Shown: positions 15,671 through 23,071, counted from the first letter of the stretch. The stretch is 23,071 nucleotides of DNA from Lachnospiraceae bacterium UBA7109 (GCA_002492335.1 DKYD01000048.1:1-23071), one strand, 5' to 3'. Notes: generated by a model from the letters alone, not told the origin. Numbers and translations are program-made.

Positions 15671-16468
15671 CTACTTCTTAACAATAACAACCTGCGTTGC
15701 ATTTGCGTAAGTGTCTGTAAAGTCTGCGTTTTCTTTTCTTTCATCTGTAACTGTCATTCCGGCTGCTCCAAAGTCAGCTTTTCCTGCTTCAACTGCCGGA
15801 AGAATGGAATCAAACTCCATGTCTTCAACTTTCAGTTCATAACCCATTTTATCACAGATCGCACGTGCAATATCTACATCAATACCAACGATATCATCGC
15901 CTTCATGATACTCATAAGGCTCAAACTCTGCATTGGTAGCCATAACCAGTTTTCCATTCGGATACTCTGCATCTTCCGGGCTTTCATACTGAAAACTTCC
16001 AATATCATCGCCAATATAGTTCGCGATAATCTTATCAAGTATTCCTTCATCTTTCAATTCGCCAAGCGCTTTGTTCATATCATCAAGCAGCTCTGTATTT
16101 CCTTTTTTTACACAAATCGCATACTGCTCATCATCAAAAATACCTTCGATAATCTTCAGATCATCGCTCTTCTCTACAAACTTTGCAGCCGGCTGTGCAT
16201 CAATTACAACACAATCAATTTTTCCGGCCTCTAATGCCTGTACCGCAGCAGCCCCCTTTGGATAACGCTTCATCTGGTCATCCTTCTCTACAATATCTGA
16301 ACAGTTCAGATCACCGGTTGTTCCCTGCTGCACGCCAATTGTCAGAGAAGCAAGATCCTCTGCTTTTGTAACTTCCACTTTCTTTGACTCATCCTTGCCG
16401 CCACATGCAGCTAATGAAAATACACATGCAGCAACCAGTGCAGCGCTCAATAACTTCTTCATCTTCAT
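15671..16468 (-). CDS. Amino acid-binding lipoprotein, circularly permuted SBP_bac_3 fold
   Basis: A 265-residue solute-binding lipoprotein of the adjoining importer; the signal ends SLAACGG with lipid-bearing C22 (C15 also fits a lipobox but leaves too short a core). The order of the fold is swapped. Normal members begin with the segment here at 173-265 (KLVMATNAEFEPYEYHEGD...AAGMTVTDERKENADFTDTYANATQVVIVKK). This protein instead begins with what is normally the second half (LASLTIGVQQGTTGD at 40-53, then IDCVVIDAQPA and EQYAICVKKGN), followed by a short linker (156-172). Ligand-contact candidates remain: R244, D90 and T50-T51. The frame opens at a GTG at 16483, but that codon adjoins the GGAGG ribosome binding site; ATG 16468 has an eight-base spacer and is preferred. 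Confidence 0.93.
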   Translation of the reverse strand: MKMKKLLSAALVAACVFSLAACGGKDESKKVEVTKAEDLASLTIGVQQGTTGDLNCSDIVEKDDQMKRYPKGAAAVQALEAGKIDCVVIDAQPAAKFVEKSDDLKIIEGIFDDEQYAICVKKGNTELLDDMNKALGELKDEGILDKIIANYIGDDIGSFQYESPEDAEYPNGKLVMATNAEFEPYEYHEGDDIVGIDVDIARAICDKMGYELKVEDMEFDSILPAVEAGKADFGAAGMTVTDERKENADFTDTYANATQVVIVKK

Positions 16469-16476
16469 TTTCATTT

Positions 16477-16481
16477 CCTCC
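16477..16481 (-). promoter_or_regulatory. Ribosome binding site fixing the binding-protein start
   Basis: GGAGG (16481-16477 on the minus strand) is two bases from ATG 16474 and eight from ATG 16468, and abuts the upstream GTG 16483. Normal spacing selects 16468, five codons inside the longest frame. In 16484-16560 I see only weak promoter-like hexamers (TATACT, TAGAAT) without fitting -35 elements. Confidence 0.65.
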
Positions 16482-16569
16482 ACTTTTTTATTCTATCTGC
16501 CTGACATATGTAAATAAAGTATAATCATGCAAATATCATTTATATTCTACCATGTTTTATACAAAAAAC

Positions 16570-16606
16570 AAGTGGGTTTTCAACATATTTTGCCGAAAAC
16601 CCACTT
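16570..16606 (-). terminator. Rho-independent terminator after uppP
   Basis: AAGTGGGTTTTC (16570-16581) pairs perfectly with GAAAACCCACTT (16595-16606) across a 13-base loop. In the minus direction it is followed by GTTTTTTG, ten bases past the uppP stop. It insulates uppP from the amino-acid importer operon downstream on the same strand. Confidence 0.85.
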
Positions 16607-16615
16607 TCATTCATT

Positions 16616-17443
16616 TTATGCAAAAAGCATCTGCACAACCGTTACGACCACAATCAAAGCTCCCAGTACGATCCGGTAATATCCGAATATTTTAAAATCA
16701 TTTTTCTTAATATAATTCATCAGGAATTTGATTGCCACAATGGAAAGTCCAAACGAAACTACACATCCCAGCATCAGATACCCAAATTCTGCCCCTGTAA
16801 AATGAAATCCAAATTTAAATAATTTCAGAAAACTTGCACCGAACATAACCGGTATGGCAAGGAAGAATGTAAACTCTGCCGCCACTCCTCTGGACACCCC
16901 GATGAGCAGCGCGCTGACAATTGTTGCACCGGAACGGGACGTACCCGGTATCATAGACAGCATCTGGAAAAAACCGATCCACAGGAGCATCGGTATGGTA
17001 AGCTCCGATATCTTCCTGACCTCCGGTACTTTCCCTTTGTTTCTGTTTTCAACGACAATAAAAAGAACGCCATAGACGATCAGCATCACTGCAACCACCA
17101 TTGGTTTAAAAAATACCCGGTCGATAAAATCATCAAATAAGAGTCCGATTACTGCCGCAGGAACAGACGCGATTAAAACCTTGATCCACATCTGCCAGGT
17201 AAGCAGCTTCTGCTTCTGTGTTTTCTTTGGTGAAAATGGATTTAATTTATGAAAATAAATAACAACAACTGCCATAATCGCACCAAGCTGGATCACAACA
17301 TTAAACATCTCCATAAATGCATCACTCATGTTCGGTTTTAACAGATCTCCGACAAGAATCAGATGTCCCGTACTGCTCACCGGAAGCCACTCTGTAATCC
17401 CTTCTACGATTCCTAATATAATTACCTTTAATGCATCTAACAT
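16616..17443 (-). CDS. uppP: Undecaprenyl-diphosphate phosphatase UppP/BacA
   Basis: A 275-residue polytopic membrane enzyme that removes a phosphate from undecaprenyl diphosphate, recycling the lipid carrier for peptidoglycan and other wall polymers; overproduction is known to give bacitracin resistance. The two active-site motifs are intact: EGITEWLPVSSTGHL (14-28) and PGTSRSGAT (166-174). Hydrophobic segments fill the rest, with a basic cytoplasmic loop at about 66-82 (KLNPFSPKKTQKQK). AAAGGAG lies six bases before the ATG. The gene follows a HAD phosphatase by 71 bases on the same strand and ends at a strong terminator. Length is standard. Confidence 0.96.
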   Translation of the reverse strand: MLDALKVIILGIVEGITEWLPVSSTGHLILVGDLLKPNMSDAFMEMFNVVIQLGAIMAVVVIYFHKLNPFSPKKTQKQKLLTWQMWIKVLIASVPAAVIGLLFDDFIDRVFFKPMVVAVMLIVYGVLFIVVENRNKGKVPEVRKISELTIPMLLWIGFFQMLSMIPGTSRSGATIVSALLIGVSRGVAAEFTFFLAIPVMFGASFLKLFKFGFHFTGAEFGYLMLGCVVSFGLSIVAIKFLMNYIKKNDFKIFGYYRIVLGALIVVVTVVQMLFA

Positions 17444-17469
17444 CCTATACTCCTTTCATGTTCTGAGCA

Positions 17470-17489
17470 ACAGGTGTACAGACACCTGT
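17470..17489. other. Short hairpin between the HAD gene and uppP
   Basis: ACAGGTGT (17470-17477) and ACACCTGT (17482-17489) form a perfect 8-bp stem with a four-base loop and no T run on either strand. It may be an mRNA processing or stability element, or a weak operator, in the gap between the HAD phosphatase gene and uppP. No promoter for uppP is obvious here, so the two genes may be cotranscribed. Confidence 0.35.
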
Positions 17490-17514
17490 CTGAACTGTTC
17501 CCTTTCCCGTGCTG

Positions 17515-18342
17515 CTATGCTAATATGTAACGTTCTATAAATGTCGCCACTCCTTCTTCATCGTTGGACACTGTCATGTAATTTGCCGCCTCTTTTACTT
17601 TCGGAATCGCATTGGCCATAGCCACTCCCACTCCAACCGCCTGAAGCATCGTCCTGTCATTGGCTCCGTCCCCGAAGGCAGCAATTTCTTCCCGGCCGAT
17701 TCCAAGCTTCTCACCGAGGCGAAGAAGCGCCTCTCCTTTATTTACCCCTTCGGCATTTACCTCGATATTATTCACCAACGCCCCGGTCACCTCTACTCCC
17801 GGTATCTTTTTCACTCTTTCCAGCGCTTCCTCCCGCTCTTTCAGATTTGCAAACAATGCATGCACCTTATCTACGGACCGGTTTTCCCGGCGGAACTTTT
17901 CATCAATATCCGCAATCGCAACCCTGCTGTTCAGAATATAATTTATCATTGCAGGATCCGATACATAATGCCGGATATTGTTCATCTTTTCCGTATCTGA
18001 ATATCCCGTTCCATCATAATAAATTTCCCGCATCGTATCATATTCGCTGAAAATCTTCATAAGCTCTCTTGCTTTATCCGGCGGCATCAATTTTGCATAA
18101 AGCGTCTTCTGACTCTCCGCCTCCACAATTCTCGCCCCGTTCGAAGTCACTGCATAACGAACCCCCGGAAATGTCCGGATCTCAGCCGGAAGTCCTGACA
18201 GCGGTCTTCCGGTTGCCGGAAGAATCTCAATTCCTCTCCGGACAGCTTCGAGAAGTACCTCCCTGGTATGTACAGTCAGCTTCTTTTCGGTTGTAAGAAG
18301 TGTCCCATCCAAATCAAAGCCAATCATTTTCACCTTTTTCAT
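17515..18342 (-). CDS. Cof-type HAD-IIB phosphatase
   Basis: A 275-residue soluble haloacid-dehalogenase hydrolase of the Cof group, which dephosphorylates sugar phosphates or similar small metabolites; the substrate is not predictable. Motif I is FDLDGTLL (nucleophile D10, acid D12), motif II is in LPATGRPLSG, motif III is the lysine in VNKGEALLRL, and motif IV is FGDGANDRTML, with the C2-type cap between. The C-terminus (AMANAIPKVKEAANYMTVSNDEEGVA) is typical. It has its own promoter facing the divergent cell-wall hydrolase gene. Proximity to uppP may mean co-expression but does not define function. Confidence 0.93.
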   Translation of the reverse strand: MKKVKMIGFDLDGTLLTTEKKLTVHTREVLLEAVRRGIEILPATGRPLSGLPAEIRTFPGVRYAVTSNGARIVEAESQKTLYAKLMPPDKARELMKIFSEYDTMREIYYDGTGYSDTEKMNNIRHYVSDPAMINYILNSRVAIADIDEKFRRENRSVDKVHALFANLKEREEALERVKKIPGVEVTGALVNNIEVNAEGVNKGEALLRLGEKLGIGREEIAAFGDGANDRTMLQAVGVGVAMANAIPKVKEAANYMTVSNDEEGVATFIERYILA

Positions 18343-18381
18343 ATGTACCGTATTCCCTTCTTTTCATTTATACTATATTCT

Positions 18382-18410
18382 ATTCTAACAAAATTTGCTT
18401 TATAAATCAA
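18382..18410 (-). promoter_or_regulatory. Promoter of the HAD phosphatase gene
   Basis: On the minus strand TTGATT (18410-18405) and TAGAAT (18387-18382) are 17 bases apart. Transcription would start near 18375, about 33 bases ahead of the start codon. It overlaps the plus-strand promoter of the cell-wall hydrolase gene. Confidence 0.65.
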
Positions 18411-18423
18411 TTTGTTGTATAAT
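18395..18423 (+). promoter_or_regulatory. Promoter of the cell-wall hydrolase gene
   Basis: TTGCTT (18395-18400) and a perfect TATAAT (18418-18423) are separated by 17 bases, a strong sigma-A layout. The start of transcription near 18430 leaves a leader of about 30 bases. Its -35 lies within the spacer of the divergent HAD promoter. Confidence 0.8.
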
Positions 18424-18459
18424 AGAAAAGCACTCGCTAAAAAAAGAAAGGAAAAATAT

Positions 18460-19536
18460 ATGATAAGTAGTAAAAAGAGACATGTAGTACAAGCGGCATT
18501 AAGTATTTTATGTACCGTAACAGTTACTTCGGTAAGCACTTCTATCTATGCTGCTCCCACATCAGATGAACTGGAAAACAAGACCTCTGCATTACAAAAT
18601 GAATTATCTGACCTTAATAGCGAACTTACATCACTCAGCCAGGAGTTAGGAGATATCTCCTCACAAATAGAATCCATGGCGGCTGAAGTAGAGACGGCAA
18701 AGCTTGATCTCGCTGCAGCAACATTAAATGAAAATGCACAATATGATTCCATGAAAGACCGGATAAAATTTATGTATGAAGGCGGGAACGTATCCCTTCT
18801 TAACATCTTATTTTCCTCCGACAGCATGGCAGACTTTTTGAACAAAGCAGAATATGTAACAACGATTAGTGAATATGACCGGGAAATGCTGGACGAACTG
18901 AAAGCAGTCCGCATTGATGTAGAAGAAAAACAGTCTGAGCTTGAAAGCAGACAAACAGAACTATCTTCTCTACAAGAACAGTTAACTGAAAAACAGAGTG
19001 CTTTAAATTCAAAAATTTCTTCTACCTCAGGAGAACTTGCAAATTATAAGGAACAGCTGGAAAAAGCAAAAGCTGCCGAGGCAGCGTTAAAGAACGCACA
19101 AAATAATAACATTTCCGGACCTGTGGGAAATACACAGCCGACGCCTGGCGGTGCAGTGGAAACTCCGGACAAATTTGTTGCCAGCCCCAGCGACACAGCG
19201 CTTTTAGCCGCTGTACTGGAATGTGAATGCGGCGCAAGCTATGAAGGTATGCTGGCTGTCGGAACAGTCATTATGAACCGTGTGGCAAGCTCCCGCTTTC
19301 CGAATACTATTTCCGGCGTCATCTACCAGAAAGGACAATTTTATCCTGCCGGAAGCGGTGTTCTTAATAAAGTACTTTCCCGGGGACCTTCCGCTTCAGC
19401 ATATGCCGCTGCACAGGCGCTGCTAAGCGGGACAAGACATTCTGCTGTCAGCGGATGTTATTTCTTCTACGCCGCATGGTATGCCGAGCAAAGAGGGGTA
19501 TCCGGTGTAAATGTAGGTGGAAATGTATTTTTCTAA
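18460..19536 (+). CDS. Secreted cell-wall hydrolase: CwlO/PcsB-like coiled coil plus SleB-type domain
   Basis: A 358-residue exported protein. The signal peptide (about 1-32) ends SIYAA. A long coiled coil (about 35-215) folds back around FMYEGGNVSLLNILFSSDSMADFL, the pattern of the PcsB/CwlO regulatory coil that interacts with FtsX in known systems. A low-complexity linker (about 216-243) leads to a Hydrolase_2/SleB-CwlJ catalytic domain (about 244-358: LECECGASYEGMLAVGTVIMNRV...GVIYQKGQFYPAGSG). E256 in the CECG motif is the likely catalytic glutamate. The usual second glutamate of the CEAGGE(S/P)YEG pattern is missing and the loop is one residue shorter. The frame extends 16 codons upstream, but ATG 18460 has AAAGGA nearby and begins the signal peptide. 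A role in division or wall turnover is inferred. Confidence 0.88.
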   Translation: MISSKKRHVVQAALSILCTVTVTSVSTSIYAAPTSDELENKTSALQNELSDLNSELTSLSQELGDISSQIESMAAEVETAKLDLAAATLNENAQYDSMKDRIKFMYEGGNVSLLNILFSSDSMADFLNKAEYVTTISEYDREMLDELKAVRIDVEEKQSELESRQTELSSLQEQLTEKQSALNSKISSTSGELANYKEQLEKAKAAEAALKNAQNNNISGPVGNTQPTPGGAVETPDKFVASPSDTALLAAVLECECGASYEGMLAVGTVIMNRVASSRFPNTISGVIYQKGQFYPAGSGVLNKVLSRGPSASAYAAAQALLSGTRHSAVSGCYFFYAAWYAEQRGVSGVNVGGNVFF

Positions 19537-19547
19537 AATAAAAACCA

Positions 19548-19580
19548 AACAAGCCGGACGGTTCATTCCGCCGGCTTGTT
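19548..19580. terminator. Bidirectional terminator
   Basis: AACAAGCCGG (19548-19557) pairs with CCGGCTTGTT (19571-19580); an inner CGG/CCG pair (19559-19561 with 19568-19570) extends the stem past a one-base bulge. On the minus strand it runs into TTTGGTTTTTATTTT, a good tract for ending the hydrogenase operon. It also follows the plus-strand cell-wall hydrolase gene. Confidence 0.85.
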
Positions 19581-19594
19581 CTAATATAAAAATA

Positions 19595-21325
19595 TTATTT
19601 TTTAAAATGATCCGTATGTAACAGCATATGTGCTTTATGTGATACCGGTTTCTCAAAGAATTCTTCATACATCTTAAGAATATCCGGATTCTCATGCGAG
19701 AAGCGAATCTCATAATTCTCATCAAGATAATACAGATTCTTTCCTCTTTCAAATGCAAGCTCTTCTCCATCATGAATCGGCTGTCCGCCGCCGCCGACAC
19801 ATCCGCCCGGACATGCCATAACTTCTACAAAATCATAATGCACTTCACCTGCATCTATTTTTTCAAGAAGTGCTCTTGTGTTGCCAAGTCCGCTTACTAC
19901 CGCTGTCCTTACCGTAATATCATCAATTGCGAATTCAGCCTCCTGCACTCCATTATTCGCGTTAAATCCCTGGCTTCTAACTGCCTTGAAAGCATCTGCC
20001 GGAGGATTCTCTCCCTTAATAATAAAGTATGCGCTTCGAAGCGCCGCCTCCATAACACCTCCGGTAACGCCAAAGATTACACCGGCTCCGGTTCCTTCAT
20101 GCATCGGCCTGTCACTTTCAATGTCAACCAATGTTTCCGGCCGGATATGGGAGGAACGGATCATCTTAACAAGCTCTCTCGTTGTTACTACAACGTCAAT
20201 ATCGCGTCCTGCATACTCTTCATAGAAGAGCTCCATTTCACTTTCTGCCTTCTTTGCCACACATGGCATGACTGATACCGTAAAAATCTTATCCGGGCTA
20301 ACACCAAGCTTCTGGGCAAAATATGTCTTCATCGCCGCTCCGAACATCTGCTGCGGTGATTTCGCTGTTGATAAATATTTCACCAGATGAGGGAACTGAC
20401 TCTTAACAAAACGAACCCAGCCCGGACAACAGGATGTAAACATCGGACGATCTTTCAACTCGCCGGATGTAAATCTCTGCACAAATTCATTTCCTTCTTC
20501 CATAATTGTAAGATCCGCAGAAAATACTGTATCAAATACATAATCTACACCCATTCTCTTCAGGGCGTCCATAATTTTTCCGATGGTTGCCTCTTCCGGC
20601 GCCAGTCCAAGCTGCTCTCCCCATGCTGCACGTACCGCAGGAGCTACCTGAGCAACCACAATCTTATCCGGATCAGCGATCGCCTTCCATACCTTTCCTG
20701 TATCGCTTCTCTCATGAAGTGCGCCAACCGGGCAATGCGTAATACACTGTCCGCAAAGAGAACAGTCAGACTCTTCAATTACCCTGTGTCCTGTTACATT
20801 TACAGTCGTACGTGAGCCGGTTCCTTCCAGATCCCATATATTAAGTCCCTGAACTTTGTCACAGACCTGTATACAACGCATACACTTAATACATTTCGCA
20901 GAATCACGGATAAGCGGGAAATTCTTATTCCATGGCTGATATTCTAATTCCTGTTTAAACGGAATCTCCAGGATATCCAGATCATTCGCAATCTTCTGCA
21001 GACTACAGTTACCACTTCTCGGACAGGTTACGCAAAGACAATCATGCTGGGACAGAATCAATTCTACTGTATTTCTTCTGTGTTTTCTTACCTTTGGACT
21101 GTTCGTATAAATGACCATGCCTTCCTCTACAACATTGTTGCATGCTGTAATCAATTTCTCTTTTCCCTCTAACTCAACAACACATACACGACAGGCTGCA
21201 ATCTCATTAATCCCCTTTAAATAACAAAGGCTCGGAATTGTAATTCCATTCATATCGGCAGCTTCCATGATTGTGGTACTTTCTTTTACAGAAATCTGTT
21301 TCCCATCAATTGTAAGATTTACCAT
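19595..21325 (-). CDS. hydA: [FeFe] hydrogenase catalytic subunit (HndD/HydA type)
   Basis: A 576-residue cytoplasmic hydrogenase that produces or oxidises H2. Clusters in order: plant-type [2Fe-2S] (C34, C45, C48, C62); a His-Cys [4Fe-4S] site in HDCLCVTCPRSGNC (about 88-101); two [4Fe-4S] ferredoxin motifs (CIKCMRCIQVC, then CSLCGQCITHCPVG); and the H-cluster domain with TSCCPGW (about 297), MPCVAKK (about 353) and MACPGGCVGGGGQP (about 503). The C-terminus (NPDILKMYEEFFEKPVSHKAHMLLHTDHF) is the small-subunit-like domain. All cluster ligands I can check are present. Its start overlaps the end of the upstream GltD-like gene by seven bases, so the two should form one complex that exchanges electrons with NAD(P)H. 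AGGAGG is 12 bases before the ATG. The HydE/F/G maturases are not in this window. Confidence 0.95.
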   Translation of the reverse strand: MVNLTIDGKQISVKESTTIMEAADMNGITIPSLCYLKGINEIAACRVCVVELEGKEKLITACNNVVEEGMVIYTNSPKVRKHRRNTVELILSQHDCLCVTCPRSGNCSLQKIANDLDILEIPFKQELEYQPWNKNFPLIRDSAKCIKCMRCIQVCDKVQGLNIWDLEGTGSRTTVNVTGHRVIEESDCSLCGQCITHCPVGALHERSDTGKVWKAIADPDKIVVAQVAPAVRAAWGEQLGLAPEEATIGKIMDALKRMGVDYVFDTVFSADLTIMEEGNEFVQRFTSGELKDRPMFTSCCPGWVRFVKSQFPHLVKYLSTAKSPQQMFGAAMKTYFAQKLGVSPDKIFTVSVMPCVAKKAESEMELFYEEYAGRDIDVVVTTRELVKMIRSSHIRPETLVDIESDRPMHEGTGAGVIFGVTGGVMEAALRSAYFIIKGENPPADAFKAVRSQGFNANNGVQEAEFAIDDITVRTAVVSGLGNTRALLEKIDAGEVHYDFVEVMACPGGCVGGGGQPIHDGEELAFERGKNLYYLDENYEIRFSHENPDILKMYEEFFEKPVSHKAHMLLHTDHFKK

Positions 21326-23071
21326 AATTTTTCTCTGCCTCCTTTAAATATTCCATATCCAAAATGGTCACAGCGCAGGCAGCGGCTTGCTTCCTGTTTT
21401 GCTTCCTTCTCGGTCATACAATTCTCTACCCCTTCGAAATCACAGACTCTCTCGCAAGCCTCGCGTTCTGTAAGGTTGACCCTTCCGCAAGGCGTACGGT
21501 CATCCAGATTCGGCTCCGGAACCTCTACATCACAACTGATAATATGATGATATCCCAGATATTCATCGATATTTGCCGCAACCACCTTGGCTGCCGCAAT
21601 CGCTTTAATTACTGTAGCCGGACCACTGGCGCTGTCTCCTCCGGCAAATACGCCCGGCATATCTTCAAATGCACCGCTGCTGGTTGTTACAATCTTTCCC
21701 CATTTAACCGGAACACCTGCGTCTTCAAAATGCTTTGTCTCAATATTCTGTCCAATAGCCACGATCAGCACATCACACGGTATGTAAATATCCTCCGCAC
21801 CTGTTGCCTTGATGCTGGCACGTCCGTCTTTGATTGCGCTTACCATTTGCGGCGTTACATAGATACCTTTAATATGATTGTTTTCATCAACGACGATTGA
21901 CTTCGGCGCTTTCAATGTCTGCATCTCTATTCCTTCTGCAACCGCACCTTCTATTTCATCAAAAAGAGCTGTCATATCTGCTGTTCTTCTGCGGTATACA
22001 ATACTTACCTTCTTCGCTCCAAGACGCTTTGCAGTCCGAACAGCGTCCATAGAAACATTTCCGCCGCCAATTACAGCCACTTCTTTTCCGGTCAGATCAA
22101 GTCCCTTATTCATTCCTACATCTCTCAGGAACTCTACTGCCGGAATTACACCTTCCGCATCTTCTCCCTCAAGACCGAGCTTCTTATCTGTACTTGCTCC
22201 TACAGAAATAAGAACTGCATCGTATTCCTTCTGAAGCTCCTGAATCGTAATATCACGTCCAACTTTTACATTATATTTTACTTCAACGCCAGTCTTCAGA
22301 ATACTGTTAATGTCATCATCAAGTCTGTTCTTTGGAAGTCTGTAGTTCGGAATTCCATACCGGAGCATTCCTCCTAACTGTGGCAGCATTTCATATACGG
22401 TTGTCTGATGGCCCATTAACTGAAGATAATATGCCGCACTCAGACCACAAGGACCACCGCCCAGCACCGCCACTTTCTTACCCGTACTCGGTGCACATGC
22501 CGGCGGGTCTACTTCTCCTGCAAAATCTGCCGCTACCCTCTTAAGTCCTCTGATATTTACTGAGTCGTCCATCATATTTCTACGACATCTGGCCTCACAG
22601 GGATGTTCACAAATAAATCCACATGTCGTCGGAAATGGATTATCTTTCCGAAGCAGCCGGATCGCATCTGCGTATCTTCCCTCTCCAACTAAAGCAATAT
22701 ATCCCGGAATATCTACATGTGCCGGACACAAAGATACGCAAGGTACCGGCTGACTGTATGTACAGGTACATCGTCCCCGCTCAATATGCTCAATATAATC
22801 ATCACGATATCCGATGAGTCCCTTGTACACCATGTGAGCCGCCTCGTAACCGATGGCACAGTCCGCTGTCTCCATAATCGAAAGCGCCGTATCCTCCATA
22901 ATGTCCAGCGTCTCCATTGTAGCCTTTCCATCCAATACATCTTTGATAAGATTATTCAACTGTCCAAGACCTACACGACATGGCACGCATTTTCCACATG
23001 TCTGTGCATGACACAATTCCAAAAATGCCCTCGCCATGTCCACCGGACATAATCCCGGCGGACTGGATTCA
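21319..23071 (-). CDS. NuoF-tail/GltD-like iron-sulfur flavoprotein, partial at its N-terminus
   Basis: The reading frame is open to the window edge: residues ESSPPGLCPV precede the first in-window start-like codon (GTG 23043), so the real start lies outside. The visible part begins with the C-terminal [4Fe-4S] domain of NuoF/HydB-type NADH subunits (DMARAFLELCHAQTCGKCVPCRVG). A glutamate-synthase-beta-like module follows: cysteine-rich motifs (CVSLCPAHVDIPGY; CGFICEHPCEARC), the FAD-binding VAVLGGGPCGLSAAYYL, the NAD(P)-binding VAVIGGGNVSMDAVRTAKRLG, the GVFAGGDSASGPATVIKAI strand, and a C-terminal CLRCDHFG. It likely passes electrons between NAD(P)H and the hydrogenase encoded just downstream with a seven-base overlap. 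True glutamate synthase activity is unlikely without a large subunit nearby. Whether a FMN/NADH domain precedes it cannot be seen. Confidence 0.88.
   Translation of the reverse strand, partial: ESSPPGLCPVDMARAFLELCHAQTCGKCVPCRVGLGQLNNLIKDVLDGKATMETLDIMEDTALSIMETADCAIGYEAAHMVYKGLIGYRDDYIEHIERGRCTCTYSQPVPCVSLCPAHVDIPGYIALVGEGRYADAIRLLRKDNPFPTTCGFICEHPCEARCRRNMMDDSVNIRGLKRVAADFAGEVDPPACAPSTGKKVAVLGGGPCGLSAAYYLQLMGHQTTVYEMLPQLGGMLRYGIPNYRLPKNRLDDDINSILKTGVEVKYNVKVGRDITIQELQKEYDAVLISVGASTDKKLGLEGEDAEGVIPAVEFLRDVGMNKGLDLTGKEVAVIGGGNVSMDAVRTAKRLGAKKVSIVYRRRTADMTALFDEIEGAVAEGIEMQTLKAPKSIVVDENNHIKGIYVTPQMVSAIKDGRASIKATGAEDIYIPCDVLIVAIGQNIETKHFEDAGVPVKWGKIVTTSSGAFEDMPGVFAGGDSASGPATVIKAIAAAKVVAANIDEYLGYHHIISCDVEVPEPNLDDRTPCGRVNLTEREACERVCDFEGVENCMTEKEAKQEASRCLRCDHFGYGIFKGGREKLW

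Overview
The window looks like a chromosomal segment of a low-GC anaerobic Firmicute, most likely a gut Lachnospiraceae-type Clostridium relative. The evidence is an SLH-anchored family-43 glycosidase, a GltD-linked [FeFe] hydrogenase, an ECF vitamin-transporter S component, a DUF4179-type anti-sigma protein and AAAGGAGG-type ribosome binding sites. I see no tRNA, rRNA, IS element, CRISPR array or prophage gene. No gap between genes exceeds 300 bases; the longest are 12112-12376 and 5141-5383, and both hold regulatory sites.

Layout: (1) 107-4642 (+) is a 1511-residue secreted, SLH-anchored GH43 enzyme. (2) It converges, through a perfect 21-bp hairpin, on an Rrf2-family regulator (4715-5140, -) with three IscR-like cysteines. 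(3) An ECF S component (5384-5911, +) converges on a seven-gene phosphate block on the minus strand: pstS-pstC-pstA-pstB-phoU-phoP-phoR (12111 down to 5980). The genes are packed with overlaps or gaps of at most about 41 bases, so high-affinity phosphate uptake and its PhoU/two-component control are probably one transcription unit. (4) Divergent from pstS is an ECF-type sigma factor with a membrane anti-sigma partner (12377-14118, +). (5) A three-gene polar amino acid ABC importer (16468 down to 14240, -). (6) uppP and a Cof-type HAD phosphatase (18342 down to 16616, -). (7) A divergent secreted cell-wall hydrolase (18460-19536, +) that joins a CwlO/PcsB-like coiled coil to a SleB-type catalytic domain. 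(8) An [FeFe] hydrogenase (19595-21325, -), preceded in its operon by a NuoF-tail/GltD-like flavoprotein that runs off the right edge.

The observation I rate highest: both solute-binding lipoproteins here, PstS and the amino-acid binding protein, have the two halves of the family fold in swapped order (circular permutation). In both, the break comes at what appears to be the same structural place, just before the first strand and ligand loop of the second lobe. The two families are only distantly related, so seeing it twice in 5 kb suggests a lineage-wide design for anchored binding proteins rather than an accident.

Several start codons are placed downstream of the longest open frame because the ribosome binding site and family length demand it (Rrf2 regulator, sigma factor, amino-acid binding protein, cell-wall hydrolase). 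All functional calls rest on motif reading by eye; no database search was run.
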